From: Ureibacillus manganicus DSM 26584
GTDB taxonomy: Bacteria > Bacillota > Bacilli > Bacillales_A > Planococcaceae
Direction of reading: 5' to 3'
NCBI RefSeq assembly: GCF_000772945.1
Contig: NZ_JPVN01000017.1
Coordinates: 1-64,000, forward strand
DNA length: 64,000 nucleotides
Numbering within the stretch: position 1 is the first letter of the stretch; each line of letters begins with the position of its first letter. The notes below the pieces were generated by a model. That model saw nothing but the letters and a program-made list of their open reading frames with translations. It did no database searches and had not been told where the DNA came from. Both the position numbers and the translations under genes were made by a program. Below are positions 1 to 8,672 of the stretch, one piece after another.

Positions 1-2
1 TC

Positions 3-3000
3 CAATTTACGATCGACAAAACTGCGCCAATCATCACAGAGGTTGAAGAAGGCAAGCATTATCAAAGCGTTGCACCAGCATTTAATGAAGGAACAGCTTT
101 ATTAACGAAGGATGGTGGAACAGGGAGTGAATTTGTAACAGGTACTGAGCTAACAGAAAACGGCCAATATACACTAGAAGTAACAGATGCAGCAGGCAAT
201 AAAACGAGCGTGCAGTTTACAGTTGATAATCAAGCCCCTGTTATTAATGGTGTAATAGATGGGGAGATCCGAAATTCTCAATTTACTCCTACGTTTAATG
301 AAGGTACAGGAGTACTTTCATTAAACGGCGGTGAATTTAAAGAGTTTATTTCAGGCTCTAATGTAAGTGATGAAGGTCAATATATGTTAGAAGTAACAGA
401 TGAAGCAGGAAACAAAACAACCGTCCAATTTACAATCGACAAAACTGCACCAATTATCACAAATGTAGAAGAAGGTAAACATTATCAAAGCGTAGCCCCA
501 ACCTTCAATGAAGGAACAGCCATCTTAACGAAGGATGGTGGAACAGGTACTGATTTTGTTTCAGGTACCGAGATAACAGAAAATGGAATATATACGCTAG
601 AAGTTACAGATGCTGCAGGAAATAAAACGAGCGTTCGGTTTACTGTAGATAATCAAGCCCCAGTGATTAGTGGTGTAGTAAATGAAGAAATCCGAAATTC
701 CCAATTTACTCCGACGTTTAATGAAGGAACTGGACGAATTTCAAAAAACGGCGATGAATTCAAGGAGTTTATTTCAGGCTCTACTGTAAGTGATGAAGGT
801 CAATATACGTTAGAAGTGATAGATGAAGCAGGAAATGCCACAACTGTTCAATTTACAATCGACAAAACTGCGCCAATCATCACAAATGTGGAAGATAGTA
901 AACATTATCAAAGCGTAGCTCCAGCCTTTAATGAAGGAACAGCTATCTTAACGAAAGATGGTGGAGTAGGTACTGCATTTGTATCTGGCACTGAGCTAAC
1001 AGAAAACGGCCGATATACTCTTGAAGTAACTGATGCAGCAGGCAACAAAACGAGCGTGCAGTTTACTGTCGATAATCAAGCGCCGGAGATTAGTGGTGTA
1101 GTAGATGGAGAAATCCGAAATTCCCAATATACTCCGACGTTTAATGAAGGAACAGGACGGATTTCTAAGGATGATGGTGAATTCAAAGAGTTTATTTCAG
1201 GCTCCACTGTAAGTGATGAAGGTCATTATAAGTTAGAAGTAGAAGACCTAGCAGGTAACAAAACAACCGTTCAATTTACGATCGACAAAACTGCACCAAT
1301 TATCATAGAAGTTGAAGAAGGCAAGCATTATCAAAGCGTAGCCCCAGCTTTTAATGAAGGCACAGCTATCTTAACTAAGGATGGTGAACCAGGCAGTAAA
1401 TTTGTATCTGGCACTAGGTTGATTGAAAACAGCCTATACACGCTAGAAGTTACAGATGCAGCTGGCAATAAATCGAGGGTGCAGTTTACTGTAGATAATA
1501 TACCGCCAGTGATTAATGGTTTAGACAATGGAGAAATCCGAAATAGTCAGTTCATCCCAACCTTTAATGAAGGAACAGGACGAATTTCCAAAAATGGAGG
1601 AGCGTTTGAATCTTATACATCAGGAACAGTTGTTGATCAAGAAGGTCAATATACACTAGAAGTAAAAGATGAAGCAGGAAATGTTAAAATTGTCCGATTT
1701 ACAATCGATAAAACTGCACCAATTATCACGGAAGTAGAAGATGGCAAGCATTATCAAAGTGCAGCCCCAGTCTTTAATGAAGGAACAGCTATCTTAACGA
1801 TAGATGGTGGAACAGGTGAAAAATATGTATCTGGCACTAGGCTGATAGAAAACGGCCTATATATGCTAGAAGTTACAGATGCAGCTGGCAATAAATCGAG
1901 TGTGCAGTTTACTGTAGATAATATACCGCCAGTGATTAGTGGTTTAGACAATGGAGAAATCCGAAATAGTCAGTTCATCCCAACCTTTAATGAAGGAACA
2001 GGACGAATTTCCAAAAATGACAGTGAATTTGATTCATTTTTATCAGGAACACCTGTTGTTGAAGATGGGAAATATACGTTAGAAGTAACCGATGAAGCAG
2101 GAAATGTTACGACCTTCAAATTTACTATCGATAAAACTGCACCAATCATCACAGAAGTAGAAGATGGCAAGCATTATCAAAGTGTAGCTCCAGCCTTCAA
2201 TGAAGGAACGGCTATCTTAACGAAAGATGGTGGAACTGGCAAAGATTTTGTATCAGGTACCAAGATAACAGAAAACGGCCAGTATACCCTTGAAGTAACT
2301 GATGCAGTAGGACACAAAACAACCGTTAGCTTTACTATTGATAATGTTCCACCTGAAATTACGGGTAAACAAAATGAGACGATCTTTAAACTGGATCAAA
2401 CATACACTGACAAAGAATTGACGATTCTATTTAATGAAGGTACTGCTAAGTTAAGCAAAGATAACGGAGCGTTTGATGTAATCGAAACTAATCATCTTGT
2501 TATAGATGATGGTGTATATGTACTAGAAGTTTCTGACTTAGCAGGTAATAAAACAGTTGCTAATTTCGTTATTGATAGAACTGTTCCAATTATCCATGGT
2601 GTTGAAAATGGAATGAGTTATCAAAGAGCAATTCCAACTTTCACTGAAACTACGGCAAAACTTAGCTTTAATGGTGGAGAAGAACAAGATTTCGTTTCCG
2701 GAACAGAGATTTCGGATGAAGGCGAATATGTATTAAGGGTAATTGATCCACTAAACCGCGAAACAATGGCATTCTTTAAAATTGATCATACAGCGCCAAT
2801 AGTAGTTTCAGCAAACTTAACAACAACAAGTGGATTCGTACCAACAAAAGCTGGAATTAACGATGTAGTCACACTTTTGGTGACGGCTAATGAAAGTGTT
2901 ACAATTTCTGATGTTGTTGGGAAAATAGGTGGTACTACAATAAGCAAAGCTGTTGTGGATGATTTGGGAGATAATAACCCAACCACTTATGGAATTAACA

Positions 3001-3923
3001 TTACTATAAGTGAACAAGGCTTAGTAAACGGTACGGTGAGTCTCGAATTTAAAATGACTGATATAGCTGGTAATTCGCAAACTATAAACACAGAAAGTCT
3101 ATCGGGAATTGGGACTGTTGACGTGGATACAGTGACACCACTTATGCAAAGTAGTTCTGTTATGGCTGATGATTATGTTGACCTTAAATTTTCTGAACCA
3201 GTTTATGGTGGAGATAAGAATGCACTTGGCCCACTAGAAGCTGCTGACTTTAATGCTGTATTGAATAAAATTGGTGGAGATTTCAACCCACTAATTGTCA
3301 CTGTATCACATATAACAGCCATAGATGGTGTAAGCCCGCTTGTAGGAGGAGAAACGGAAGTAAGGGTGCACCTAATTTATACTGGTGCGAAAGTGCAAGG
3401 TGACAAAATAGAGATAAGACCGGTTGCAGGAGCAATACTCGATTATGTTGGAAATGCAACGTCCATTAGCGAATCATCCGGATTAAAATCCTTAACGCCA
3501 CTTGTCACATATGAATGGAGTGATTCGCAGGCTGAAGATATTCTAGTAATTACAAGTAGTCATTTGAATATGTCAACTTATACAAATGTGAAATTGAGAC
3601 TTGCAGGTGATGGAAGAGGAGATGCAAATGTATTTTTAACTAACCCAACACCAATTGGCGGGGATGACCGAATTCTGATTTCTGTATCGTCTGGATGGGA
3701 TAATGCAGGTGCTTATTTTGGCAGTACAGCAAATGGTGTGTTTGCTCAAGCGGTTGGTCGTAACCGAATCCAATTTACAGCAAATACACAATATGCTCCT
3801 GATTTTCGACAAGATCATTTTTATGTCATTTTACAAGATATCAATAACCCATCAATCTTGACAATCATTGACTTAAACATTGATTCGAAAAGAGCTAATA
3901 CTATTATTAGGAACAGTAATTAA
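3..3923 (+). CDS. Giant Ig-like repeat surface protein, 5' partial
   Basis: The reading frame is open from the left edge, so the N-terminus lies outside the window; 1306 codons are visible. The visible part is built of alternating Ig-like modules. One type carries TAPIIT...GKHYQSVAP...FNEGTAILTKDGG and the other APVISGV...EIRNSQFTPTFNEGTG; each ends in a YTLEVTDAAGN-like strand. The pair repeats every 423 bp (141 residues) about five and a half times up to roughly position 2330, then diverges. After about 2780 the sequence is non-repetitive and includes a stretch resembling SbsA-type Ig-like domains (LKFSEPVYGG). No sortase motif or SLH domain is visible at the C-terminus, so any anchor must be N-terminal. 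The role is probably cell-surface adhesion or S-layer association (inference). A palindromic terminator follows the stop at once. Confidence 0.85.
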   Translation, partial: QFTIDKTAPIITEVEEGKHYQSVAPAFNEGTALLTKDGGTGSEFVTGTELTENGQYTLEVTDAAGNKTSVQFTVDNQAPVINGVIDGEIRNSQFTPTFNEGTGVLSLNGGEFKEFISGSNVSDEGQYMLEVTDEAGNKTTVQFTIDKTAPIITNVEEGKHYQSVAPTFNEGTAILTKDGGTGTDFVSGTEITENGIYTLEVTDAAGNKTSVRFTVDNQAPVISGVVNEEIRNSQFTPTFNEGTGRISKNGDEFKEFISGSTVSDEGQYTLEVIDEAGNATTVQFTIDKTAPIITNVEDSKHYQSVAPAFNEGTAILTKDGGVGTAFVSGTELTENGRYTLEVTDAAGNKTSVQFTVDNQAPEISGVVDGEIRNSQYTPTFNEGTGRISKDDGEFKEFISGSTVSDEGHYKLEVEDLAGNKTTVQFTIDKTAPIIIEVEEGKHYQSVAPAFNEGTAILTKDGEPGSKFVSGTRLIENSLYTLEVTDAAGNKSRVQFTVDNIPPVINGLDNGEIRNSQFIPTFNEGTGRISKNGGAFESYTSGTVVDQEGQYTLEVKDEAGNVKIVRFTIDKTAPIITEVEDGKHYQSAAPVFNEGTAILTIDGGTGEKYVSGTRLIENGLYMLEVTDAAGNKSSVQFTVDNIPPVISGLDNGEIRNSQFIPTFNEGTGRISKNDSEFDSFLSGTPVVEDGKYTLEVTDEAGNVTTFKFTIDKTAPIITEVEDGKHYQSVAPAFNEGTAILTKDGGTGKDFVSGTKITENGQYTLEVTDAVGHKTTVSFTIDNVPPEITGKQNETIFKLDQTYTDKELTILFNEGTAKLSKDNGAFDVIETNHLVIDDGVYVLEVSDLAGNKTVANFVIDRTVPIIHGVENGMSYQRAIPTFTETTAKLSFNGGEEQDFVSGTEISDEGEYVLRVIDPLNRETMAFFKIDHTAPIVVSANLTTTSGFVPTKAGINDVVTLLVTANESVTISDVVGKIGGTTISKAVVDDLGDNNPTTYGINITISEQGLVNGTVSLEFKMTDIAGNSQTINTESLSGIGTVDVDTVTPLMQSSSVMADDYVDLKFSEPVYGGDKNALGPLEAADFNAVLNKIGGDFNPLIVTVSHITAIDGVSPLVGGETEVRVHLIYTGAKVQGDKIEIRPVAGAILDYVGNATSISESSGLKSLTPLVTYEWSDSQAEDILVITSSHLNMSTYTNVKLRLAGDGRGDANVFLTNPTPIGGDDRILISVSSGWDNAGAYFGSTANGVFAQAVGRNRIQFTANTQYAPDFRQDHFYVILQDINNPSILTIIDLNIDSKRANTIIRNSN

Positions 3924-3929
3924 TCAGCC

Positions 3930-3970
3930 GGGACGAGGGAGACAGGTACCTCGTCCCATTATTTTTTGCA
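3930..3970 (+). terminator. Terminator formed by a dispersed GGGACGAGG palindrome
   Basis: Arms GGGACGAGG (3930-3938) and CCTCGTCCC (3949-3957) enclose 10 nt and are followed by ATTATTTTTT. It starts 6 nt after the stop of the surface-protein gene. The same palindrome family recurs throughout the window. Confidence 0.75.
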
Positions 3971-3999
3971 TTACTGAAATTAGATATGCATAAAAGGAA

Positions 4000-4030
4000 G
4001 GACGAGGGGACATGCCTGTTCCCTCGTCCC
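4000..4030. repeat. Second GGACGAGGG palindrome, convergent with the VUT gene
   Basis: Arms GGACGAGGG and CCCTCGTCC enclose about 13 nt. It lies 8 nt beyond the 3' end of the minus-strand VUT gene, so it may end that transcript as well. Only about 40 bp separate it from the palindrome at 3930. Confidence 0.7.
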
Positions 4031-4037
4031 ACTTCTA

Positions 4038-4577
4038 TTATGCAAACGTAGAGCGCTTTTCTTCATTAATGAATACTTGTTTCAACACTAATGCACCAAG
4101 CAGCTGGATGGAAGTCTTAACAATTACTTGCCCAGTAATAGCAGCTGGGATGGCTTCCCAAGGTAGAACATTTGCGCCCAGAGGACTTAAACCTATTACG
4201 ACGAATAAAACTGAATCTAAGAGTCCTCCAACTATTCCACTATAGAAAACTCTCCATGCCATCGGAAGTTTTAAACGTGAGTAAATCTCTGTATCCGCTG
4301 TTTCTGAAACCACAAATGAGATTGCAGATGCAACCACTACTAATAATGTATCACCTAACATAAACGAAACTAATGCGGATAAGATTAACGCTGTAAGAAT
4401 AAACAGATATGTCTTTGTACGTCCGTATTTATTCTGTACAAGATCCCTAAAGATGAAGGTTGCTCCGATTAACAACGTTCCCATTGGGACAATAAATAAG
4501 CCAAGTTGTAACGGGGCAAATTTAGCCGTTACCACATTAGCAATGACGATGGATAGTAAATAAAATAAAATTCTCAT
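4038..4577 (-). CDS. VUT-family transporter, probable queuosine-precursor uptake
   Basis: A 179-residue integral membrane protein with about five or six hydrophobic segments, matching the VUT/YhhQ family (PF02592). Motifs seen include FIFRDLVQNKYGR near residue 43 and the conserved D-S-x-L-F motif in GGLLDSVLFVVIG. Members import preQ0/preQ1-type queuosine precursors in other bacteria. It lies 52 bp downstream of queF on the same strand with no terminator between, so the preQ1 riboswitch at 5264-5298 should control both. The ATG at 4577 has an AAGGAG site about 7 nt upstream. The queuosine role therefore rests on both family and operon context; the exact substrate (preQ0, preQ1, or queuine) is not determined. 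Confidence 0.88.
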   Translation of the reverse strand: MRILFYLLSIVIANVVTAKFAPLQLGLFIVPMGTLLIGATFIFRDLVQNKYGRTKTYLFILTALILSALVSFMLGDTLLVVVASAISFVVSETADTEIYSRLKLPMAWRVFYSGIVGGLLDSVLFVVIGLSPLGANVLPWEAIPAAITGQVIVKTSIQLLGALVLKQVFINEEKRSTFA

Positions 4578-4629
4578 GTGAAAACTCCTTAGTTATAAAG
4601 CTAAATTTCTTCTATTAAATGATTGAACT

Positions 4630-5130
4630 TTAACGATTGTCTATCTTTTCTGGGTTTAAATCATGGTTCATTAAACGGTAATTCGCGATTTCTTCATATT
4701 TTGTTCCTGGTCTTCCGTAGTTACACCATGGGTCAATTGAAATTCCACCGCGCGGAGTAAATTTCCCCCATACTTCTATGTATCTTGGGTCTAATAATTT
4801 AATTAAATCGTTCATGATGATATTTACACAGTCTTCATGAAAATCACCGTGATTTCTAAAGCTAAATAAATAGAGCTTTAACGATTTACTTTCCACAATT
4901 TTTTTATCCGGTATGTACGATATATACATCGTTGCGAAATCCGGTTGATTGGTTAAGGGACATAAACTCGTAAACTCTGGACAATTGAACTTTACGAAAT
5001 AATCACGATTTGAATGTAGATTATCTACGGACTCCAATACCTCAGGTGAGTAATTAAAAGCGTAATTTGTACCTTGATTTCCTAGTAATGTTAAATCTTT
5101 TAAACCGTCTTCATGGCTTCTGCCAGACAT
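4630..5130 (-). CDS. queF: NADPH-dependent 7-cyano-7-deazaguanine reductase QueF
   Basis: QueF reduces the nitrile of preQ0 to the aminomethyl of preQ1 in queuosine tRNA biosynthesis. The 166-residue protein is the short unimodular type. The catalytic Cys57 and Asp64 lie in [12 protein letters not shown], and the QueF signature [18 protein letters not shown] follows. An upstream in-frame start at 5163 was rejected: the ATG at 5130 begins MSGRSHEDG as in Bacillus homologues and has AGGAGG 7 nt upstream, whereas the longer start lies within the leader. It is the first gene of a two-gene unit with the VUT transporter and is preceded by a preQ1-I riboswitch and terminator, which predicts repression when preQ1 is abundant. 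Confidence 0.97.
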   Translation of the reverse strand: MSGRSHEDGLKDLTLLGNQGTNYAFNYSPEVLESVDNLHSNRDYFVKFNCPEFTSLCPLTNQPDFATMYISYIPDKKIVESKSLKLYLFSFRNHGDFHEDCVNIIMNDLIKLLDPRYIEVWGKFTPRGGISIDPWCNYGRPGTKYEEIANYRLMNHDLNPEKIDNR

Positions 5131-5218
5131 AAAAAAACCTCCTAAAAATGTGTTTCCCAACACTTTTTAAGAAGAGGCTCTTTTCATTGATCTATAAAAC
5201 ATATGATAAAAACATAAA

Positions 5219-5246
5219 ATGCCACGTCCAATTATGGACATGGCAT
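5219..5246 (-). terminator. Intrinsic terminator of the preQ1 riboswitch
   Basis: Read on the minus strand, ATGCCATGTCC and GGACGTGGCAT pair across ATAATT and are followed by TTTATGTTTTT. It lies 17 nt after the aptamer and about 90 nt before the queF start, as expected for a transcription-attenuation expression platform. Confidence 0.85.
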
Positions 5247-5263
5247 GGATCGTCATGTTTCCA

Positions 5264-5298
5264 TAGTTTTTTATAGAGGGTATCAGCTATGAACCTCT
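5264..5298 (-). promoter_or_regulatory. Class I preQ1 riboswitch aptamer
   Basis: The minus strand reads AGAGGTTC, then AGC, then ACCCCTCT, followed by the A-rich tail AAAAAACTA. This is the preQ1-I pseudoknot pattern: stem P1, ligand-binding loop, and a 3' A-rich strand that docks into it. The downstream terminator and the queF/VUT operon agree with preQ1-dependent shut-off. Confidence 0.96.
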
Positions 5299-5332
5299 CC
5301 CATATAAGCATGGGTGTATGTGTTTCTGTTAT

Positions 5333-5361
5333 ATCTTATAGATTCATAGGGGAAAAGTCAA
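5333..5361 (-). promoter_or_regulatory. SigA-type promoter of the queF operon
   Basis: On the minus strand TTGACT (5356-5361) is separated by 17 nt from TAAGAT (5333-5338). Transcription would begin about 25-30 nt before the preQ1 aptamer. Confidence 0.8.
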
Positions 5362-5364
5362 GGT

Positions 5365-5900
5365 TGGGATTGGAGGATGAGGGATTCCTGACGAAAATGG
5401 ACAAAACAACAAGAAAAGTAATTCCGAACCTTTGATGTGTGGGTCTTCTTCGAAACGCGCCATTATGTCAGGAAAAATTAAAAACATATAAAGGCGCCAA
5501 GTGATCCAGTCACTTCGCATAATTTTTCTTCAGCAGTATTCCTTTTATTCTTTCTCTATTAACTTACGAATCCGTTTGCACAAATACCATCACAGTATGT
5601 TATCTAACAATCCCTACACGGGACGGGGGATCACATCATACCTCGTCCCACTTTTAAATTCAATAGGACACTGTACCAAGGGAATAGGGGACAGGTACTT
5701 CGATCCGCCATATTTATTACAATTACTGAAAGTAGATAGGCATAAAGGATATAACAATAGCTCACCTCTTAACGTCACAAGAATCCATCCAAATTAAGTT
5801 TGACAACAATTGCGTTGAAACTGTTTCCTTCATGTGCTAGAAAGATTACTATCATCCTACCTCATTCATTCACCAATGCTGTTTAGATTTAAGCTTTATT
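5365..5900. other. Gene-poor stretch with palindromic repeat fragments
   Basis: No credible gene was found. A 98-codon open frame at 5501-5797 has no ribosome binding site and crosses repeats. Seen here are the palindrome GGGACGGGG...CCTCGTCCC (5620-5649, one mismatch) and a degenerate GGGGACAGGTAC copy near 5688. The latter is followed by ATTACTGAAAGTAGATAGGC, nearly the same text as at 3971-3990 after the palindrome there. This looks like the decayed edge of a mobile or repeat element. Confidence 0.6.
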
Positions 5901-6130
5901 AATAAAGAATTTGAGAAAAATTACAGTAAATATTATGGTACCAGCAAAAGAGCCCGAGCTCATGGTAAAACTTCACATTTTTCTGGCTACAAGACAGAAT
6001 ATAAGATGACAACAGAAGAACGAATTCTCACAACAGTCCAAGTAAGTAACGAAGTTTATGTCGATGGAACTAAGTTGATGAATTATTAGAATTAAACATG
6101 AAAAGTGATGTAGTTGTTGGAGAATTATAA
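5901..6130 (+). pseudogene. IS1182-like transposase remnant, frameshifted
   Basis: Translation gives fragments such as TSKRARAHGKTSHFSGYKTE, TTEERILTTVQV and VYVDGT, which match the catalytic-core region of IS1182-family transposases. The frame breaks near 6077. There the second remnant in this window (27231-27400) has one extra base and stays open, so this copy carries a single-base deletion plus loss of both ends. No terminal inverted repeats could be assigned. Confidence 0.7.
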
Positions 6131-6278
6131 TTGCATTACCATATTCCAGGAATTCCATTCCAGTAATGTGGACTTTTTCAGTGATCTCGGACAGCTACAA
6201 TGTCCCGCTATTTTTTAAAAAGTTTAATCAAATTAAATTTGTGAAACAATAAATATAAAAAAGGAAACCCGTTCTTTG

Positions 6279-6300
6279 GGGACACATGAACCACTGTCCC
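6279..6300. repeat. GGGACA...TGTCCC palindrome
   Basis: Six-base arms separated by 10 nt; a diverged member of the dispersed GGGAC palindrome family. It is downstream of, and convergent with, the minus-strand gene ending at 6372. Confidence 0.5.
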
Positions 6301-6371
6301 TTAAAATTATAAATTTTAAATAGGTATACTTTAATTCCTTGAAAGACCTACCATCTTATTAAATATATTAT

Positions 6372-7424
6372 TTACTCAAATGGAAGAATCCCATTTTCCC
6401 TTGCAAGCCTTAAGGAAACCATTCTTGCACCACTAGTTTTAGGTTCGTTATGATTGTTAAAGTATTTGTCAAATTGTGAAGTGCCTATTTCAAGTGCTTT
6501 CTTGAAACTACTGTTTCCTAGACAAGTAGCTTCAATATATACCCACATTCCTGTTAACTTAACCGCTAAAAAAGCATGACCTGGAATTAACACTAATTCT
6601 ACTTCGTGTTTACAGGATTCATAGGCACTTGCCAGTAATAATGACAAATCTATACAATTGCCTGATTTTAATTCAAGTGTAGTGCTAGGTAAACTTATTC
6701 TTTGACCGTCATTTTTGTTGTCTAATGAGAAATTAAAAGATCTAGTTACGTATGTCATATCTTTAGATAAAACATTGTATATAGCTTCTAATTCGTTGAT
6801 CATTTTGTTAAAATTATTAGATAATGTACCCAAAATTCTTCCTACTGATTTAGATGCTTCTGATATTATTTTCTCAATCTCTCTCGTGTGAGGTGTACAG
6901 TAACATGCTAACAATTGGAAAAGATAGGTCTTAAATGAGGATCCCTGATCTTGAAAATGGTAAATGAAACTTTCAACTGGATGTACTACTATTTCAGTTG
7001 TTTCTGAATATATTCTTTTATTATTTTCATAAATATTTATTTCTAAGTTTTTTGTTGTTATTTCATTTATTTCTAATATCTTTTTTTCATCTAAGAAGGG
7101 AAGGATAGGTAGGGACTTATATTCATGAGGTCTTATATTTACGTTTATTTCAAATTTTTTAGAAAGTCCATGTATTTTTGATACTAATTTTACCTTTCTG
7201 ATTCTATCCGATGAATTTATTAAACTTACTTGTGCAGGTGCATATTTACCTTCATAAAGTCTTTTCATGGAATTGTAAAGTCCGGTTAATAATGGAAACT
7301 TAGATACTTTAGAATTTACTGTAAATCCATTTTCCACTTTTAATGTAATATTGTGATGGAAAACACAGTATCTATCGTAATAAAAATTATTAGGTATTTC
7401 TAATATAGAATCAATCTTGAACAT
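6372..7424 (-). CDS. Transglutaminase-like cysteine-protein of unknown function
   Basis: A 350-residue protein I cannot name. The first 170 residues are beta-rich with no recognised motif. The last third has the transglutaminase/cysteine-protease pattern: a Cys in SGNCIDLSLLLAS (about residue 257), a His in LIPGHAFLAV (about 283) and an acidic residue in WVYIEAT (about 298), where most transglutaminases have Asp. There is no signal peptide, so it is probably cytoplasmic. The ATG at 7424 is preferred over GTG at 7433 because the GGTGG ribosome site fits it better; the start overlaps the upstream gene by 14 nt, implying translational coupling. The partner is a Cys-rich protein. An amide-bond-acting role is inferred only from the fold. 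Confidence 0.7.
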   Translation of the reverse strand: MFKIDSILEIPNNFYYDRYCVFHHNITLKVENGFTVNSKVSKFPLLTGLYNSMKRLYEGKYAPAQVSLINSSDRIRKVKLVSKIHGLSKKFEINVNIRPHEYKSLPILPFLDEKKILEINEITTKNLEINIYENNKRIYSETTEIVVHPVESFIYHFQDQGSSFKTYLFQLLACYCTPHTREIEKIISEASKSVGRILGTLSNNFNKMINELEAIYNVLSKDMTYVTRSFNFSLDNKNDGQRISLPSTTLELKSGNCIDLSLLLASAYESCKHEVELVLIPGHAFLAVKLTGMWVYIEATCLGNSSFKKALEIGTSQFDKYFNNHNEPKTSGARMVSLRLARENGILPFE

Positions 7425-8361
7425 ATCCACCACCTTCGATAGTGTTCATATTCCCTTCCAATGGTAATGCAAATAGTTGTTCATCTCTGATTTTATTTGG
7501 AATAATCATTGAATACTTAGATTCTTTTTCTAGATTTAAATCATCTGAAACAACTAGTGAATAATCCAAATAATTTACATAATTAAATGGAAAATATAAT
7601 CCAAATGGAATTTTAATCTGCTGATTTTTCTTATCTATTATTAGGTTATTATAACTAATATCTAATGAAATTTTATATTCTTTATCTAAAAGTAGTTCTG
7701 TCCATAAAGTATCGTTCTTGCCAAAAAAACCTTCTCCTTCAATTACTCTTCCTACAATTATATCCTCTTGAAACTCTTGTTTTTCTTTAACTTTAATATA
7801 ATCTTTTTTAGCATATGAAAATGGCTGCCAAGTTTTATAATGATAGGACGTCATCTCTTGCTTCATAAAAGGATGGTTATCGATGCTGAACGAATTTGGA
7901 ACAACACTTGTTGAGCCATGTTCAAAAGTATAGATTTGCAGAATAGGAACAAGTCCTCTTAAATGCTCTCCATTTTCAGCAATTTTCCAATCATCTTTTA
8001 AATATTCCTCATTATTTACTTTTGTAATTTCTTTTATTTTAAAAATAAGGTCCACCTCAATATGATTTGGGTCAAATACATTCACATTACAAAATGAGAT
8101 TTCGCAATATAATTGACTGAAGATATTAGGTAAAAACATGTCCTCAACAAACGTATGAGTATGTCCATCGTAAACGCGTGTTAGTTCAAAGCCTTTAACT
8201 AATGGTGCATGAGATACCTCTTTGGGGAAATATTCACAATTGGTATCACATAAATCCCAAGATCGAATATTTTCGCAACAACTTAAACAAAGTGAATTTC
8301 TTCCATCACGTTGTAAGCAGCTTGATATTGAATCTAAATTATTACAGGCTATACATGTCAT
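7411..8361 (-). CDS. Cys-rich (putative zinc-binding) N-terminal protein, unknown function
   Basis: A 316-residue protein with no recognised family. Its first 42 residues hold eight cysteines (C3, C6, C15, C25, C28, C29, C38, C42) in CxxC-type pairs, suggesting a zinc-binding or treble-clef-like head. The rest is rich in beta-strand and aromatic residues. The ATG at 8361 has GGAGG 6-8 nt upstream. It is translationally coupled to the transglutaminase-like gene, so the two products probably act together. The pair is divergent from a ParB-like gene, and AT-rich composition plus nearby transposase debris suggest acquired DNA. Function cannot be assigned. Confidence 0.65.
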   Translation of the reverse strand: MTCIACNNLDSISSCLQRDGRNSLCLSCCENIRSWDLCDTNCEYFPKEVSHAPLVKGFELTRVYDGHTHTFVEDMFLPNIFSQLYCEISFCNVNVFDPNHIEVDLIFKIKEITKVNNEEYLKDDWKIAENGEHLRGLVPILQIYTFEHGSTSVVPNSFSIDNHPFMKQEMTSYHYKTWQPFSYAKKDYIKVKEKQEFQEDIIVGRVIEGEGFFGKNDTLWTELLLDKEYKISLDISYNNLIIDKKNQQIKIPFGLYFPFNYVNYLDYSLVVSDDLNLEKESKYSMIIPNKIRDEQLFALPLEGNMNTIEGGGYVQD

Positions 8362-8672
8362 TTTACATCCTCCATTTTGGGTATCTTACTTTCTATTTAT
8401 ATTTATTATAAACTAATAAGTAGAGTGGATAGTAGATTGAAATTACAAAAATTGTAACATGCATAGTATTCATTTACTTATTCTTATAAAACTTAACTAA
8501 TCATTTATCATATCCCTCCTAAGACTATTTACATATTTATTATATGGCGTAGTACTAAATATCACTTGAAATTGTTAGTAATAATAAATTATGTAAATTC
8601 CAAATAAATTTTCTCTTTGTAATTGGACAATCCCATTACTGAATACCTTTTATCAAAAAGGGAAATGGGTGA
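8362..8672. other. AT-rich divergent intergenic region
   Basis: About 310 bp between the Cys-rich gene and the ParB-like gene. It is very AT-rich. An AGGAGGG sequence on the minus strand near 8513-8520 is followed only by ATG-led micro-frames of four codons or fewer. No convincing promoter could be chosen. Confidence 0.5.

Noticed and set aside
1331-2170. Minus-strand open frames inside the surface-protein repeats
   Set aside because: They recur at 423-bp steps opposite a clearly coding strand and have no independent support.
5501-5797. 98-codon plus-strand open frame
   Set aside because: No ribosome site, crosses two palindromic repeats, amino-acid content atypical.
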